Positions 1 through 9,928 are shown, counted from the first letter of the stretch. The stretch: DNA of 64,000 nt from Naumovozyma dairenensis CBS 421 (GCF_000227115.2 NC_016480.1:1240001-1304000); one strand, 5' to 3'. Notes: generated from the letters alone by a model not told the origin. Numbers and translations: made by a program.

Positions 1-1489
1 CAAATGGACAATTGTTAGTTTCCCAGATTTCTTCTTCCAAATTTTCCAAAAAACTGCCTATAGCGTAATGTTGCGGGGGGGTGTTCCCAGCGAAGCATAT
101 AAAGAAGTGTTGATATAGTTTTAGTGAAAGGGCGGCAAGAAGACTACTTACAAAACAAGAATGTTAGATAAAAGAGGATATATCGAAGAGTAATAATATT
201 GGTTCTGTATCCTGTAACTCTGTCCCCTCAATGCTGTTTCCTTTTTATTGCTTCTGTAGATTGACCAATATATTACAGTTCCAGCAATTGAATACTAATT
301 TACCAATGTTTTAAGCTGTAAAAAAAAGTCGTCCCATTTGATGAAGGAGATTCTTATCGGCTCAAATTCAGTCCTATGATAAAACGAACTAGCCACTGTA
401 GAGTTTTTCTTTTTTGGTTTTGAAATATAGGATCTACCTGATGTCCTACGATGAATACCAGATTTGGCTAATTCAAGATTAAGTAAGGAATTACACACTA
501 AGGATCTAGATATGTGAAGATCATCATGCTATATTTCTTACCGAGGTCAGACTTTCTTTATATTCGCACTTTTATTCTTTTCAAAAACTGAGAAATTTGT
601 GCTACCACGACCGCTGTCATCAATTCAAGACGTCTTTTAGTGTTCTTATATCGAAATAAACTATATGCCATAAAATAATATGATTAGATTCGATATTCCT
701 ATTGAATAATTGGAGTGAATATTAAAATCTGGATTAAGGCAAGATTGTACTTATATCTAAAATACCAGAAAGCAATCGATAATAAGGCGAAAATCAGGTC
801 AAGGTGGTCCTAAAGTCGTACTTCCTATTTCATTATTTGTTAAAACTATGACTGGACAAAAGAAACCCATAGTTGTGTTTTGATTATCTCAATCCAATGA
901 AACCATTTCGTTGTTTCAAACAATATGATAAACTATCCTGACTGTTGCCATTATTGTCGGGTGTGTCTGAAGTAATATCAAATATTTTTGGTGGATTGAG
1001 TATATGTGCTGTTTTTGTTGTTGGTTGGGCGGCAACATTGTTAGGCATTTATAAGGTACAAAGTTTGAATTCGAATATGATGGTGAGTTGTCAGGATTTT
1101 CTGTTAAGAATTTTAGTTGTACATGATTTATGTATTTCGTGTTTCAGAAAAGCTATAGGGTAAAGTCTACTCCTCCAGAAGAAGGTTAAACTCTAGAGTC
1201 ATAATACGGGATTGTTTCCTCTTAAGGCTTGAAGGTAATGCTATAGCTTGAGTAGTTGTCGTTCGATCAGGTGAAAGTTAAATACTTCGAAATACATACA
1301 GAAGACTATTGGATAGAACACTTTCAATAGAAATACTGTATATTTTGAGAATATTAACTAATTCGAATTATCAGAATATTACAAAAAAAAGTCGCTTCCA
1401 AAAGTGTTTTCAAAATAATCATCAATGATTATTAACCGTAAGGAATATAATTATTAGCCTATAATTAAATTAATATTATTTATATTATT
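1..1489. other. Left-end region without a supported gene
   Basis: No open frame here looks like a conserved yeast gene. Two short frames are the only candidates. One is a minus-strand frame of 67 codons at 295-498. The other is a plus-strand frame at 942-1163 that has no initiating ATG and encodes one hydrophobic stretch (ICAVFVVGWAATLLGIY). In the inferred ancestral order a SAP185/SAP190-type gene would be expected left of the CHS6/BCH2 homologue, but nothing SAP-like is visible in these 1.5 kb. The region may hold gene relics or simply be intergenic. Confidence 0.6.
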
Positions 1490-3997
1490 TTATATGGTAA
1501 CTTTTTTCGATTCTAGACTATTTGTTGTAACGGTGCTTTCTGATTCTTGAATCCAGTTCAACATGGTATCTGTAAGTGTTAATATACCTTCTTCAATGAA
1601 AGGTAATGTTATGATCCTACCTCTTATTGCATCAATTCCAAATTCTTCACATAATTTAAATAAAACGTTCATATTAAAGATTTGTAAAGTATCATAAAAT
1701 CTTGCCTCGTATGATATTTTTTTCACTACTAACTCCACCAATAATTCCTCATTCAATAATGACGAGGAGGAGGACTGTGAATCCATTTCATAATCTCGTT
1801 CTAAATATAGTTGTAATATTTTCTCACAACTAATTGGATCTGTTCTTTTCAAAAGACTAGTTCTTAGACATGAAATTCCTTGTTCCAAATACCAAACTCT
1901 GAACATAGTCAACCCCAACAATTGCCATTCCAATGGAGTATATTTCCTTTTCGTGTTGTTATCTACTTCCTCTTGAGAAATTTTCAAATCCTCATATAAA
2001 TCCATGAATATTTGATCTAACCACCGTTGACAAACTCTCTTATTCTTAAATTCTTTCTCTCTATTCGGAGCGTTATCATTATATTCTCTTTCCATGACGA
2101 AAGTTCTACCTCTAATTTGTAATAGTTCATTCCAGCCGATTTCATTGATTATCTTGATTAATAAATGTGAGATTTTCTCATATATGAAACTAGATTGTCT
2201 TGTCTCCATACTTCTCTTCAATAGAAGCGATGCGTTGTTTGTATTTTTGATTGAATTGAATTCATTGGAAGAGATGAAATCGATTAAGTTGTTGGAATCT
2301 GGACCATATATGGGACCAATGTCAAGACAATCTTTATTCCAAATTTTGGAAATTTCACCTAATTTTGATTGTTGTGGTGTATATATGGACCTATTAAATA
2401 TTAATGATTTTAATTGCATTTCAGATAAATTTAAATTTTTTAAAGATCTTGTTATATTATTGAATTGAATTGGTGTCAAATTAAATCTAAGGTTGTCCTT
2501 GTCATCTGTGGGTGAGTTTGGTCTTTTGAAATAAGTGGAAGGTTGGAATGATTGTAATTGTTTCTTTATGTTTGTGGGTGGTAAGAATGGTAATGAGTTT
2601 ATTGCAATTAAAGCTAGATCATATTGTTTCATATGTATGTAACAATTTGCTAAATTATACCATGAATAAAATGAATCTGAAGATAGGTTTGTACAATATT
2701 TCGCTATTTGTAGTGCTGTCGTAATATCTTTTTTCTTTAGTAAGAAATTAGTTTGATAGTTTAATAATATTGTAATACAATTAATCAATTGAACTGATAT
2801 ATGTGAATGTGATTGCTTATTTGATTGAGAATATAATTTATGGAATAAAGTTTCTAAAAGATTGTGAATTGAATTGATTAATTGTAATTCCATTTGACCA
2901 TTTTGATTCATTATTGCGATACTTATAATTTTATAATACGTCGCGTTATGTGGATCCATGATGTCACTTAATTTCTTTAAATGATTTAAAGTATGATTTA
3001 TTAATTTTGGATTTAATTTCAAATAAATTAATAATGCTTCAGTTAAATAATTGTGAATGATAGTGGGGAAGGCAGATTTAGTGGAATCCCATCCACATTC
3101 TGAAAATCTTGGTATAAATTGACATAATGTTTCAACTAGGAAATTTTCATTATTTTTTTGAAATACTGGGTATTGTATTAATATTGGAATTTGTCTTTCT
3201 TTGTCATTGTTTATTATTAATGATCTAATAATATTACTAACGAAACATTCTAACCAAATTTCATCATTTAATTGTAGAATTTGTTCTTCAATTTTTTTGT
3301 TACCTAAACTTGTTATCTTTTCATGATATTTAATCAGATTGATTTGATAGATTGATTCAGATTTATAATTTAATCTTAAATCGACTTTTGAGAATATATT
3401 AAAGCATGAATATGAAGAAATGTCATCGTTAGTATTGTGTTTTATATGTGAGGATGCGGTTGCGGAATTTGATGTAGAGGATGATGATGACAATGAAGAA
3501 GAATTCAATAATTTAAGAAACGATAAAGGCATCAATTCATTAGAACAATCTATCCCTGTGATATGGAAATATTCACCTATATTTAGATTATGATAATCAT
3601 CATGAGTGGTCATATGGATTAAGTCAGGAGGTCCAATATCTACAGAGTCATTCAATATTAATTCATAAATCAATTTAGCACGAGATTTCAAGCTTGAATT
3701 GAATGTTCTTTCAATAACTCTTAAATAGTTATTAAATTCAATGCTCCTACTAATCTTCGTGTCGGAATTAGGGGTACCTGTATATGACTTCTTACCATCT
3801 GAGTTTAAGTTTTTCAATTGAAATATCTTGGTGGATAGATCAGTTTCAGACGGTATTATAACGTGTTCATTTGATCGCCCGATTGTGGTAGTTGTTGTTG
3901 TTGCGGCCTCGGGGTTTATAGCTTGTGTTATAGTGGATTTATTACTATTGTTATCATTGTCATTTGACGTGAGCCCTTTGAATTTGAAGAAATTCAT
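1490..3997 (-). CDS. CHS6/BCH2: Exomer cargo adaptor of the Chs5/Arf1-binding (ChAPs) family
   Basis: An 835-aa protein of the ChAPs family (S. cerevisiae Chs6, Bch1, Bch2, Bud7, about 720-765 aa). With Chs5 these form the exomer coat at the trans-Golgi network, which sorts cargo such as chitin synthase Chs3 to the plasma membrane. Visible family segments are GPPDLIHMTTHDDYHNLNIG near residue 120, CGWDSTKS near 300, a TPR-like stretch around 430-480 (SFYSWYNLANCYIHMKQYDLA) and the C-terminal block EWQLLGLTMFRVW. The extra length comes from Asn/Thr/Ser-rich inserts near the N terminus and around 165-185. It is divergent with GSH1. In S. cerevisiae CHS6 lies next to LSB6 and GSH1, and BCH2 next to GCN3; here both neighbour types occur, so the choice between these ohnologues is open. 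Confidence 0.93.
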   Translation of the reverse strand: MNFFKFKGLTSNDNDNNSNKSTITQAINPEAATTTTTTIGRSNEHVIIPSETDLSTKIFQLKNLNSDGKKSYTGTPNSDTKISRSIEFNNYLRVIERTFNSSLKSRAKLIYELILNDSVDIGPPDLIHMTTHDDYHNLNIGEYFHITGIDCSNELMPLSFLKLLNSSSLSSSSSTSNSATASSHIKHNTNDDISSYSCFNIFSKVDLRLNYKSESIYQINLIKYHEKITSLGNKKIEEQILQLNDEIWLECFVSNIIRSLIINNDKERQIPILIQYPVFQKNNENFLVETLCQFIPRFSECGWDSTKSAFPTIIHNYLTEALLIYLKLNPKLINHTLNHLKKLSDIMDPHNATYYKIISIAIMNQNGQMELQLINSIHNLLETLFHKLYSQSNKQSHSHISVQLINCITILLNYQTNFLLKKKDITTALQIAKYCTNLSSDSFYSWYNLANCYIHMKQYDLALIAINSLPFLPPTNIKKQLQSFQPSTYFKRPNSPTDDKDNLRFNLTPIQFNNITRSLKNLNLSEMQLKSLIFNRSIYTPQQSKLGEISKIWNKDCLDIGPIYGPDSNNLIDFISSNEFNSIKNTNNASLLLKRSMETRQSSFIYEKISHLLIKIINEIGWNELLQIRGRTFVMEREYNDNAPNREKEFKNKRVCQRWLDQIFMDLYEDLKISQEEVDNNTKRKYTPLEWQLLGLTMFRVWYLEQGISCLRTSLLKRTDPISCEKILQLYLERDYEMDSQSSSSSLLNEELLVELVVKKISYEARFYDTLQIFNMNVLFKLCEEFGIDAIRGRIITLPFIEEGILTLTDTMLNWIQESESTVTTNSLESKKVTI

Positions 3998-4147
3998 GCT
4001 ATTATGTTCAGTCCCTCAAGTAGTTATATATATATGGTGCAGGGCAGTATAGTAGTAGTACCGATATATGAGTTGAATAGGATATATATCTCGCTTAGGT
4101 ACCAGAACAGCAGCTTCTTGTAGTGGTCAAAACTATCGAAGCAGTCA

Positions 4148-4181
4148 CTCAATCAATCAATCAATCATTCATTCAATCATT
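4148..4181. repeat. (CAAT/CATT)n tetranucleotide repeat
   Basis: A run of AATC/ATTC units between the divergent CHS6/BCH2 and GSH1 genes. It is a simple microsatellite with no further signal. Confidence 0.8.
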
Positions 4182-4320
4182 GTTCCAGTTGTCACTAACC
4201 TGTCCCATTCGGGTAGTTTAATCTTGATGTTTTAAAGTAATATGATCCAATATGAACTCTAAGCCAATTTTTTGCCGTTCTTAAAAAAAGTATCCTCATA
4301 AGCATCTACGGGTATTCGTG

Positions 4321-4326
4321 CACGTG
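4321..4326. promoter_or_regulatory. CACGTG E-box, candidate Cbf1 site upstream of GSH1
   Basis: A perfect palindromic CACGTG lies about 1 kb upstream of the GSH1 ATG in the divergent CHS6/BCH2-GSH1 interval. In S. cerevisiae Cbf1 binds this core and helps Met4 activate sulfur and glutathione genes. Binding here is inferred, and the distance is longer than usual. Confidence 0.4.
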
Positions 4327-4422
4327 CATTTACTCCAAATGGAGCCTTACAGATCTCCACAGTTTACAAACCTTCCGACACGGCAGCACCCATACCTCCG
4401 GAAACTGTGGCATCTCCCACGA

Positions 4423-4429
4423 TTAGTCA
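4423..4429 (+). promoter_or_regulatory. TTAGTCA, candidate Yap1 response element (distal)
   Basis: An exact TTAGTCA heptamer. This is the type of Yap1 element known in the S. cerevisiae GSH1 promoter. It lies 887 bp from the GSH1 ATG, and a second copy follows at 4783-4789. Confidence 0.4.
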
Positions 4430-4547
4430 GAAAACCCCGGACATCCCCAGGGTAACCCGTCCCTATCTGAACGTTTTCTGAAAAATTTCTGCAAAATGAA
4501 AAATGGAAAAACAATCTAATGAATGACAAAGACGAAGAACAAAAAAA

Positions 4548-4590
4548 GGAAGAGGAAGAGGAAGAGGAAGAGGAAGAAGAAAAAGAAGAA
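4548..4590. repeat. (GGAAGA)n purine repeat
   Basis: Repeated GGAAGA/GAAGAA units make a purine-rich tract on the plus strand. Its complement reads as artificial Ser- or Phe/Leu-rich open frames that should not be called genes. Confidence 0.85.
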
Positions 4591-4782
4591 CAGATAGGAA
4601 GGAAACCTTTGACACATTTTTTCAATGTAAGAGAAGAGATGGACAACAGGAGAGCTAATGCGTAATGTTACGAATAGTATTGGCACCACAGTAGGAACTT
4701 TATTGTAGCTTGAAGTAATAGCAAAAAATGGCATTGTGACAATGAGTATGACAAGTACGACATACTCCCAGAACCTTGATGT

Positions 4783-4789
4783 TTAGTCA
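4783..4789 (+). promoter_or_regulatory. TTAGTCA, candidate Yap1 response element (proximal)
   Basis: Second exact TTAGTCA, 527 bp upstream of the GSH1 ATG. Two copies plus the CACGTG at 4321 suggest oxidative-stress and sulfur control of GSH1, by analogy with S. cerevisiae. Confidence 0.45.
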
Positions 4790-5082
4790 ATTTCACAAGC
4801 AAAATAACGCTGATACAGTAACATATACATTGTAAAATATATCACCAAGGGCTGTATTGGATCCTACGTGTTTCTCTAAGTCCGTACATAAATATATATA
4901 TATATGTAATCACACCATTAAAAGATCAGATCTTACATTTTATTGTTTTGATAGGATTCATTCCTTCTTAGCGGCATATAAACTTTTCAAATTACTTCAA
5001 GGTAAGCTATTCTCCCTTCTCCTGTGGAAAAAACAGAACTAATAGGATTTAATTTAATCGGATCTCACGCTCGTTGACCAAC

Positions 5083-5106
5083 ATATATATATATATATAT
5101 ATATAT
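5083..5106. repeat. (AT)n microsatellite upstream of GSH1
   Basis: An uninterrupted run of AT dinucleotides about 210 bp upstream of the GSH1 ATG. It could serve as a TATA-like nucleosome-poor stretch, but that is inference. Confidence 0.8.
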
Positions 5107-5315
5107 CTAAGGATTGAAATTTTTTGATTGATTTATACAACACCAGTGGATTTTATCCTGATAGAAAAGCAACATTAATTGAGATAGAAAAAACCGTTTT
5201 CCATTTACAAGATACGGTATATTTTAAGATCTATCCGGCTTGTTCAAATTCCTTTCATTTTTCAATTCACCTAACCCCAAGCCAAAATAAAAATATCATC
5301 CCATTTCATTCTTAG

Positions 5316-7325
5316 ATGGGGTTACTTGCTGCAGGAACACCATTACAATGGTTAGATTCAAGGAAATATAATGAATTCATTAAAACACAAGGGATAGAAC
5401 AATTACTCTATGTCTTTCAAGCTGCCTCTAAACGTAATAACGATCCACTACTATGGGGTGATGAACTAGAATACATGATGTTAGATATTGATCTTGAAAG
5501 CAAAAACGCAATGCTAGACATCAATCATGATTCCATTTTACATTCATTCGATAATGAAGATTTCCCATTATGTAGAATCAATGATGTCTTATTCCATCCT
5601 GAATATGGTAGATTCATGTTAGAAGCTACACCTGGGAAACCTTACGATGGATATATGGATGAATATATTGAATTCAATATGAAAAATAGAAGAAATTTAG
5701 CTAAATTTAAATTGGATCAATTCCCAACCACCAAAAAGAAGGAAAAATTAGTACCAATTAGTTTGACTGTGTTTCCAAGAATGGGGTGTGAAGATTTCCT
5801 TAATATGGAAAACCCTTGGGATCATAAAAACTCCGTTTCGAGATCATTATTCTTACCTGATGAAGTCATTAATAGACATGCTAGATTTCCAACTTTGACT
5901 GGGAATATTAGAATAAGACGTGGTGAGAAAGTTTGCATTAACATACCAATGTTTAAAGATAAATTTACTCCTAAATTTGATGATTCCATTTATGAAAGAG
6001 ATTGGTTTACTCCAGAAGATCAAGAAACTTTGAAGGCTTCTAAACCAGGTTTCATTTATTTAGATGCAATGGGGTTCGGTATGGGATCATCATGTTTACA
6101 AAATACTTTCCAAGCCCCCGATATTGATAAAGCTCGTTATTTGTATGATTCATTATGTAATTTCGCTCCAATTTTCTTGGCTGCATCAGCTGCTGCTCCT
6201 GCATTCAAAGGTTGGTTAGCTGATCAAGATGTTCGTTGGAATGTTATATCAGGTGCTGTGGATTGTCGTACCCCAAGAGAACGTAACGTACCACCATTAT
6301 TACCTAAATTTAATAAAGATGGTCTTGGTGGGTTGGATGAAGTTGCTTCGAAACATGTTCAGAAGATTCCAAAATCAAGATATAGTTGTGTGGATTTATA
6401 TTTAGGTGGTAATAAATTCTTCAATAGAACTTTAAATGATACAGAAGTTCCAATTAATGAAAAAATATTGAAACGTTTATTGGAAAATGATAAAGCTCCA
6501 TTAGATTATGATTTAGCCAAACATTTCGCACATTTATTCATTAGAGATCCAATCTCTGTCTTTGAAGAAAGTATCAATCAAGATAATAAGACTTCTACAA
6601 ACCATTTTGAAAATTTACAAAGTACAAATTGGCAAAGTTTAAGATTTAAACCTCCAACTCAAGAAGCTATACCAAGTAATAAGAATGTACCTGGTTGGAG
6701 AGTGGAATTTAGACCATTGGAAGTTCAATTGACTGATTTTGAAAATGCTGCATATTCAACTTTCATCTATTTAATTGTAGATTGTCTTTTAACATTTTCT
6801 GATAAGATTAATAATTATATTCCAATGTCACAAATTTGGGACAATATGCATACTGCTCATCATAGGGATGCCATATTAAATGAGAAATTTTATTGGAAAG
6901 ATTCCATAGATTCATTAGATTTTAAATCTTCTAAATACTCAATGAACGAAATCTTCCATGATTCGCAAATGGGTATTTTTGCTACATTTATAAATCCAAT
7001 TCTAAAACATAAAGGTTTTATTCAAAGTGATTGGCAAGAATTAAAATCCTCTAAGGAACATTTAAGAACTTACTACTATTTGAAATTGATTTCTGATAGA
7101 ACTTCAGGTAAAATTCCAACCATTGCCAAATATATTCGTAATTTCATAATGAATCATCCAGATTATAAACATGATTCTAAAGTTAGTAAATTGATTAATT
7201 TCGACCTTATAATGGCATGTGAAAGGATCACTGATTTTAATAATTCAAGAAATGAAATGGCTGAATTATTTGGTAAAGAAATTACTGATTATTTATTGAC
7301 TAACAAACTTTCATATGAAAAATAA
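5316..7325 (+). CDS. GSH1: Glutamate-cysteine ligase (gamma-glutamylcysteine synthetase)
   Basis: A 669-aa protein (S. cerevisiae Gsh1 is 678 aa) that joins L-glutamate and L-cysteine using ATP, the first and rate-limiting step of glutathione synthesis in the cytosol. It is the eukaryotic GCS family throughout: N-terminal MGLLAAGTPLQW, the acidic metal/substrate segment LLWGDELEYM near residue 47, and the family signature MGFGMGSSCLQNTFQ around 250-265. The ATG directly follows an in-frame TAG, so the start is firm. It is divergent from the CHS6/BCH2 homologue, as in S. cerevisiae chromosome X, but without the intervening LSB6. Upstream TTAGTCA and CACGTG motifs fit Yap1 and Met4/Cbf1 control. 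Confidence 0.97.
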   Translation: MGLLAAGTPLQWLDSRKYNEFIKTQGIEQLLYVFQAASKRNNDPLLWGDELEYMMLDIDLESKNAMLDINHDSILHSFDNEDFPLCRINDVLFHPEYGRFMLEATPGKPYDGYMDEYIEFNMKNRRNLAKFKLDQFPTTKKKEKLVPISLTVFPRMGCEDFLNMENPWDHKNSVSRSLFLPDEVINRHARFPTLTGNIRIRRGEKVCINIPMFKDKFTPKFDDSIYERDWFTPEDQETLKASKPGFIYLDAMGFGMGSSCLQNTFQAPDIDKARYLYDSLCNFAPIFLAASAAAPAFKGWLADQDVRWNVISGAVDCRTPRERNVPPLLPKFNKDGLGGLDEVASKHVQKIPKSRYSCVDLYLGGNKFFNRTLNDTEVPINEKILKRLLENDKAPLDYDLAKHFAHLFIRDPISVFEESINQDNKTSTNHFENLQSTNWQSLRFKPPTQEAIPSNKNVPGWRVEFRPLEVQLTDFENAAYSTFIYLIVDCLLTFSDKINNYIPMSQIWDNMHTAHHRDAILNEKFYWKDSIDSLDFKSSKYSMNEIFHDSQMGIFATFINPILKHKGFIQSDWQELKSSKEHLRTYYYLKLISDRTSGKIPTIAKYIRNFIMNHPDYKHDSKVSKLINFDLIMACERITDFNNSRNEMAELFGKEITDYLLTNKLSYEK

Positions 7326-7688
7326 TGAAAACAAAACAAACAAACAAACAAACAAACATATAATAGATTTGTACAATATATGTATACATTCATATATATA
7401 TCGGCTAGTTTATTTGATATTCAATAAACGGTACTAATAATATATAGATTTTATCTCTCTTTTTTGTCTTCTTCTACATCTGTCATCTCTATTTTGCTTT
7501 GTTACGCAAAAAAAACATCGAAAACCAAAAAACTGAAAAATTATACATAGCTTTTAAAGTTAGAAGAAACTCATCAGTCAAACAGAAAGATAAGGTGGGA
7601 ACATACTGTGAGCCGATAAAGAACTGTTTAATTTTAGAAGGCTCAACCAACACACTGTCAAACTACCTGTATTCAAGAATAGCAAGAT
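7326..7688. other. GSH1-GCN3 intergenic region with (CAAA)n repeat
   Basis: A tandem CAAA repeat at 7331-7357 follows the GSH1 stop. The rest is AT-rich 3' UTR and GCN3 promoter. No gene is supported. Confidence 0.6.
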
Positions 7689-8606
7689 ATGAGTGATTTT
7701 AATATTACCGAAACTTATTTAAAGTTTCTTGAAGAAGATCCAGAAATGACTATGCCCATAGCGGCTATCGAAGCCTTAGTTACATTATTAAAGGTTAAAA
7801 ATCCAGGAACCGCGGCAGAAATGATAAGAACCATTAAGACTTCTACGGAAGAACTAATTCAATCCATTCCTAATTCTGTTTCATTAAGAGCAGGTTGTGA
7901 TATCTTTATGAGATTTGTATTGAGAAATTTACATCTTTACGGTGACTGGGAAAGTTGTAAACAACATCTTATTGAAAATGGTCAATTATTCGTATCAAGG
8001 GCAAAGAGATCTCGTGATAAGATTGCTAAGATTGGGATAGATTTTATTACTGATGATGATATTATTTTAGTTCATGGGTTTTCAAGAGCTGTCTTTTCTC
8101 TTTTAAAACATGCTGCTGAGAATTTAATTAGATTTAGATGTGTAGTGACAGAATCCAGACCGACTTTGCAAGGTACCCAATTATACTCCCTATTAGAAGA
8201 AAAAGGTATACCTGTGACCATGGTTGTAGATAGTGCAGTCGGGACTGTCATTGATAAAGTTGATAAAGTATTTGTTGGTGCTGAAGGTGTCGCAGAAAGT
8301 GGAGGTATCATTAATATAGTAGGGACTTATTCAGTAGGTGTATTAGCTCAAAATGCTAGGAAACCTTTTTACGTTGTCACAGAGAGTCATAAATTTGTTC
8401 GTATGTTCCCATTATCTTCTAATGATTTACCAATAAATGGGGAATTTTTAGATTTCACTCGTCGTAAGGATGATTCACAAGAGGCCTTACGTGGTCCAAT
8501 AATTGATTATACTGCACAAGAATATATTACCGCTTTGATTACAGATTTGGGTGTTCTGACGCCTAGTGCCGTTTCTGAAGAATTGATTAAAATGTGGTAT
8601 GATTAA
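7689..8606 (+). CDS. GCN3: eIF2B alpha subunit
   Basis: A 305-aa protein, the same length as S. cerevisiae Gcn3. It is the alpha (regulatory) subunit of eIF2B, the guanine-nucleotide exchange factor for eIF2. It senses phosphorylated eIF2-alpha and so couples amino-acid starvation to GCN4 translation. The sequence shows the family's N-terminal helical domain (residues 1-115) and the Rossmann-like C-terminal domain with LVHGFSRAV, VTESRPTLQG, VFVGAEGVAESGGIIN and FYVVTESHKF. The reading frame is intact. It is convergent with RPC37, only 98 bp apart, as in S. cerevisiae (YKR025W/YKR026C). Confidence 0.97.
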   Translation: MSDFNITETYLKFLEEDPEMTMPIAAIEALVTLLKVKNPGTAAEMIRTIKTSTEELIQSIPNSVSLRAGCDIFMRFVLRNLHLYGDWESCKQHLIENGQLFVSRAKRSRDKIAKIGIDFITDDDIILVHGFSRAVFSLLKHAAENLIRFRCVVTESRPTLQGTQLYSLLEEKGIPVTMVVDSAVGTVIDKVDKVFVGAEGVAESGGIINIVGTYSVGVLAQNARKPFYVVTESHKFVRMFPLSSNDLPINGEFLDFTRRKDDSQEALRGPIIDYTAQEYITALITDLGVLTPSAVSEELIKMWYD

Positions 8607-8704
8607 AAGAATACTTTTGTGCATGTCAAATATTATTTTTAAAATGCTATTGTAATATTTTGAATCCTCTTTATAGAACTTACGTACATCTATAAGAAAG
8701 CATA

Positions 8705-9535
8705 TCATATTAATTTTGTTAAATAATCTTCTTTAGTATCTAAAGGTTTCAATGCAGTCCTTTCTGTTTCCTTTATGATATCTTCTTTGAATTGTTCGTA
8801 GGTATTTTCTGCCCATATTAAAGCTTCACTTTCTTCCTCATCTGCAACTTTATGAGCTAATAAAGAACCTGTTAATCTATTATGTGTTTGATCATTAGCG
8901 CTTTTCACAGACATGGTGACCACTTGGGCTCTTTGAGAATGTGCAGAAGCATTTTGTTTATGTTCTTCTTGCTTCCTCTCCTGATTAGATGCATCTATAT
9001 AATTAAAAAATGGTCTCAATTGAGCAACAGTCTTAATGGGTGTTAGATATATTTGACCATTCGCCACGAATGCTGTATATTGACCATCATTTGGAACTCC
9101 AACCCCTTTCAAAGTTTGAATATTTGCCTTCCCCCATGTACCATCAGCTTTATCGCTATTAAAGAAAGAGTTTTCATCTAATGGGATATCCAATTCCCAT
9201 AGACTTGATTTCTTCTTATATCTTGCTTCGTTAATGAATGGATGTTCTGCGGGCTTCTTACCTACAACTTTGGGTTTACTTGCGTATTGGAAAATATACA
9301 GACTCTCATTGTTTCCAGCAATATTTACAGGGAAACTTTCAATTATAGGATCCTCTTCATCTTCATCTTCATCATCTACATTACTGTATTGTTGAGCGTA
9401 TCCAGGCGCATTGCTATTATCGAAATCCTGCATATCTATGTCTTCTACTTCTTCATTTTTCACAGCAGCTGGAGTTGGAATACCTTCATCTTCTTCTTCT
9501 GTAACAAACAATTTATTATTATCAGTACCAATCAT
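8705..9535 (-). CDS. RPC37: RNA polymerase III subunit C37
   Basis: A 276-aa protein (S. cerevisiae Rpc37 is 282 aa). C37 pairs with C53 in a TFIIF-like dimer on RNA polymerase III that acts in initiation, termination and reinitiation. The protein begins with a very acidic segment (residues 10-65) and then has the Rpc37 core starting at VNIAGNNESLYIFQY. It continues through KKKSSLWELDIPLDENSFFN and GVGVPNDGQYTAFVANGQIY. It is divergent with DBP7 across about 390 bp that carry RRPE-like and PAC-like motifs. Confidence 0.95.
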   Translation of the reverse strand: MIGTDNNKLFVTEEEDEGIPTPAAVKNEEVEDIDMQDFDNSNAPGYAQQYSNVDDEDEDEEDPIIESFPVNIAGNNESLYIFQYASKPKVVGKKPAEHPFINEARYKKKSSLWELDIPLDENSFFNSDKADGTWGKANIQTLKGVGVPNDGQYTAFVANGQIYLTPIKTVAQLRPFFNYIDASNQERKQEEHKQNASAHSQRAQVVTMSVKSANDQTHNRLTGSLLAHKVADEEESEALIWAENTYEQFKEDIIKETERTALKPLDTKEDYLTKLI

Positions 9536-9610
9536 TCTCTGTGTCCACTTATTTATCTATTATTCTGTACCAGGTAACAGCTTCCTCTCCTTAAATTGTC
9601 GAAAACGAAA

Positions 9611-9621
9611 CTCATCTCATC
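9611..9621. promoter_or_regulatory. Two CTCATC (degenerate PAC) motifs near RPC37
   Basis: Overlapping CTCATCTCATC within 90 bp of the RPC37 start; on the minus strand it reads GATGAG, the core of the PAC element GCGATGAG. The flanking GC of canonical PAC is missing, so this is a degenerate match. Confidence 0.4.
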
Positions 9622-9718
9622 TGGTTCTGATTCTGATTTCATTAAAATTGTCACTTTGAAATTCTTCATTTTGACATTTTTCCAAAGTTTTTTTTCCGCA
9701 TTGAAATTTTCAAAAAAG

Positions 9719-9728
9719 TGAAAAATTT
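9719..9728 (+). promoter_or_regulatory. RRPE-type motif TGAAAAATTT
   Basis: An exact TGAAAAATTT, the core of the ribosomal RNA processing element found upstream of ribosome-biogenesis genes (Stb3 binding in S. cerevisiae). It is in the RPC37-DBP7 divergent promoter, directly next to a CTCATC cluster. Confidence 0.5.
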
Positions 9729-9737
9729 ATTACTGAG

Positions 9738-9764
9738 CTCATCTCATCTCAATCTCATCTCATC
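9738..9764. promoter_or_regulatory. Cluster of four CTCATC (PAC-like) motifs upstream of DBP7
   Basis: Four CTCATC hexamers in 27 bp (GATGAG on the other strand), 165-190 bp before the DBP7 ATG. Paired with the RRPE-like motif at 9719 they resemble the RRPE/PAC architecture of RiBi promoters, though PAC's GCGATGAG is not complete. Confidence 0.45.
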
Positions 9765-9928
9765 TAAAGAAATAAATTCTATTTTAATAGTGATCATATA
9801 GGCAGCTTCAATCAAGTAGTTTCATTGTAAGAGAATCTTGGCTTTCATTGATTTCTTTTTGTTTTCTCGATCAGTTGAAAAGCGTTGTCAAAGATATCCC
9901 AATCCCAATTAAGAAAGATAATACTACA

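Noticed and set aside
4321..4326. Centromere element CDEI
   Set aside because: CACGTG stands alone; no AT-rich CDEII of the right length and no CDEIII-like CCGAA element follow.
4347..4734. Two minus-strand Ser- or Phe/Leu-rich open frames upstream of GSH1
   Set aside because: They are translations of the GGAAGA repeat and its flanks, with no conserved sequence.
4857..5315. Short plus-strand open frames just before GSH1
   Set aside because: They lie in the GSH1 promoter or leader, have no recognisable similarity, and the second ends in the TAG adjoining the GSH1 ATG.
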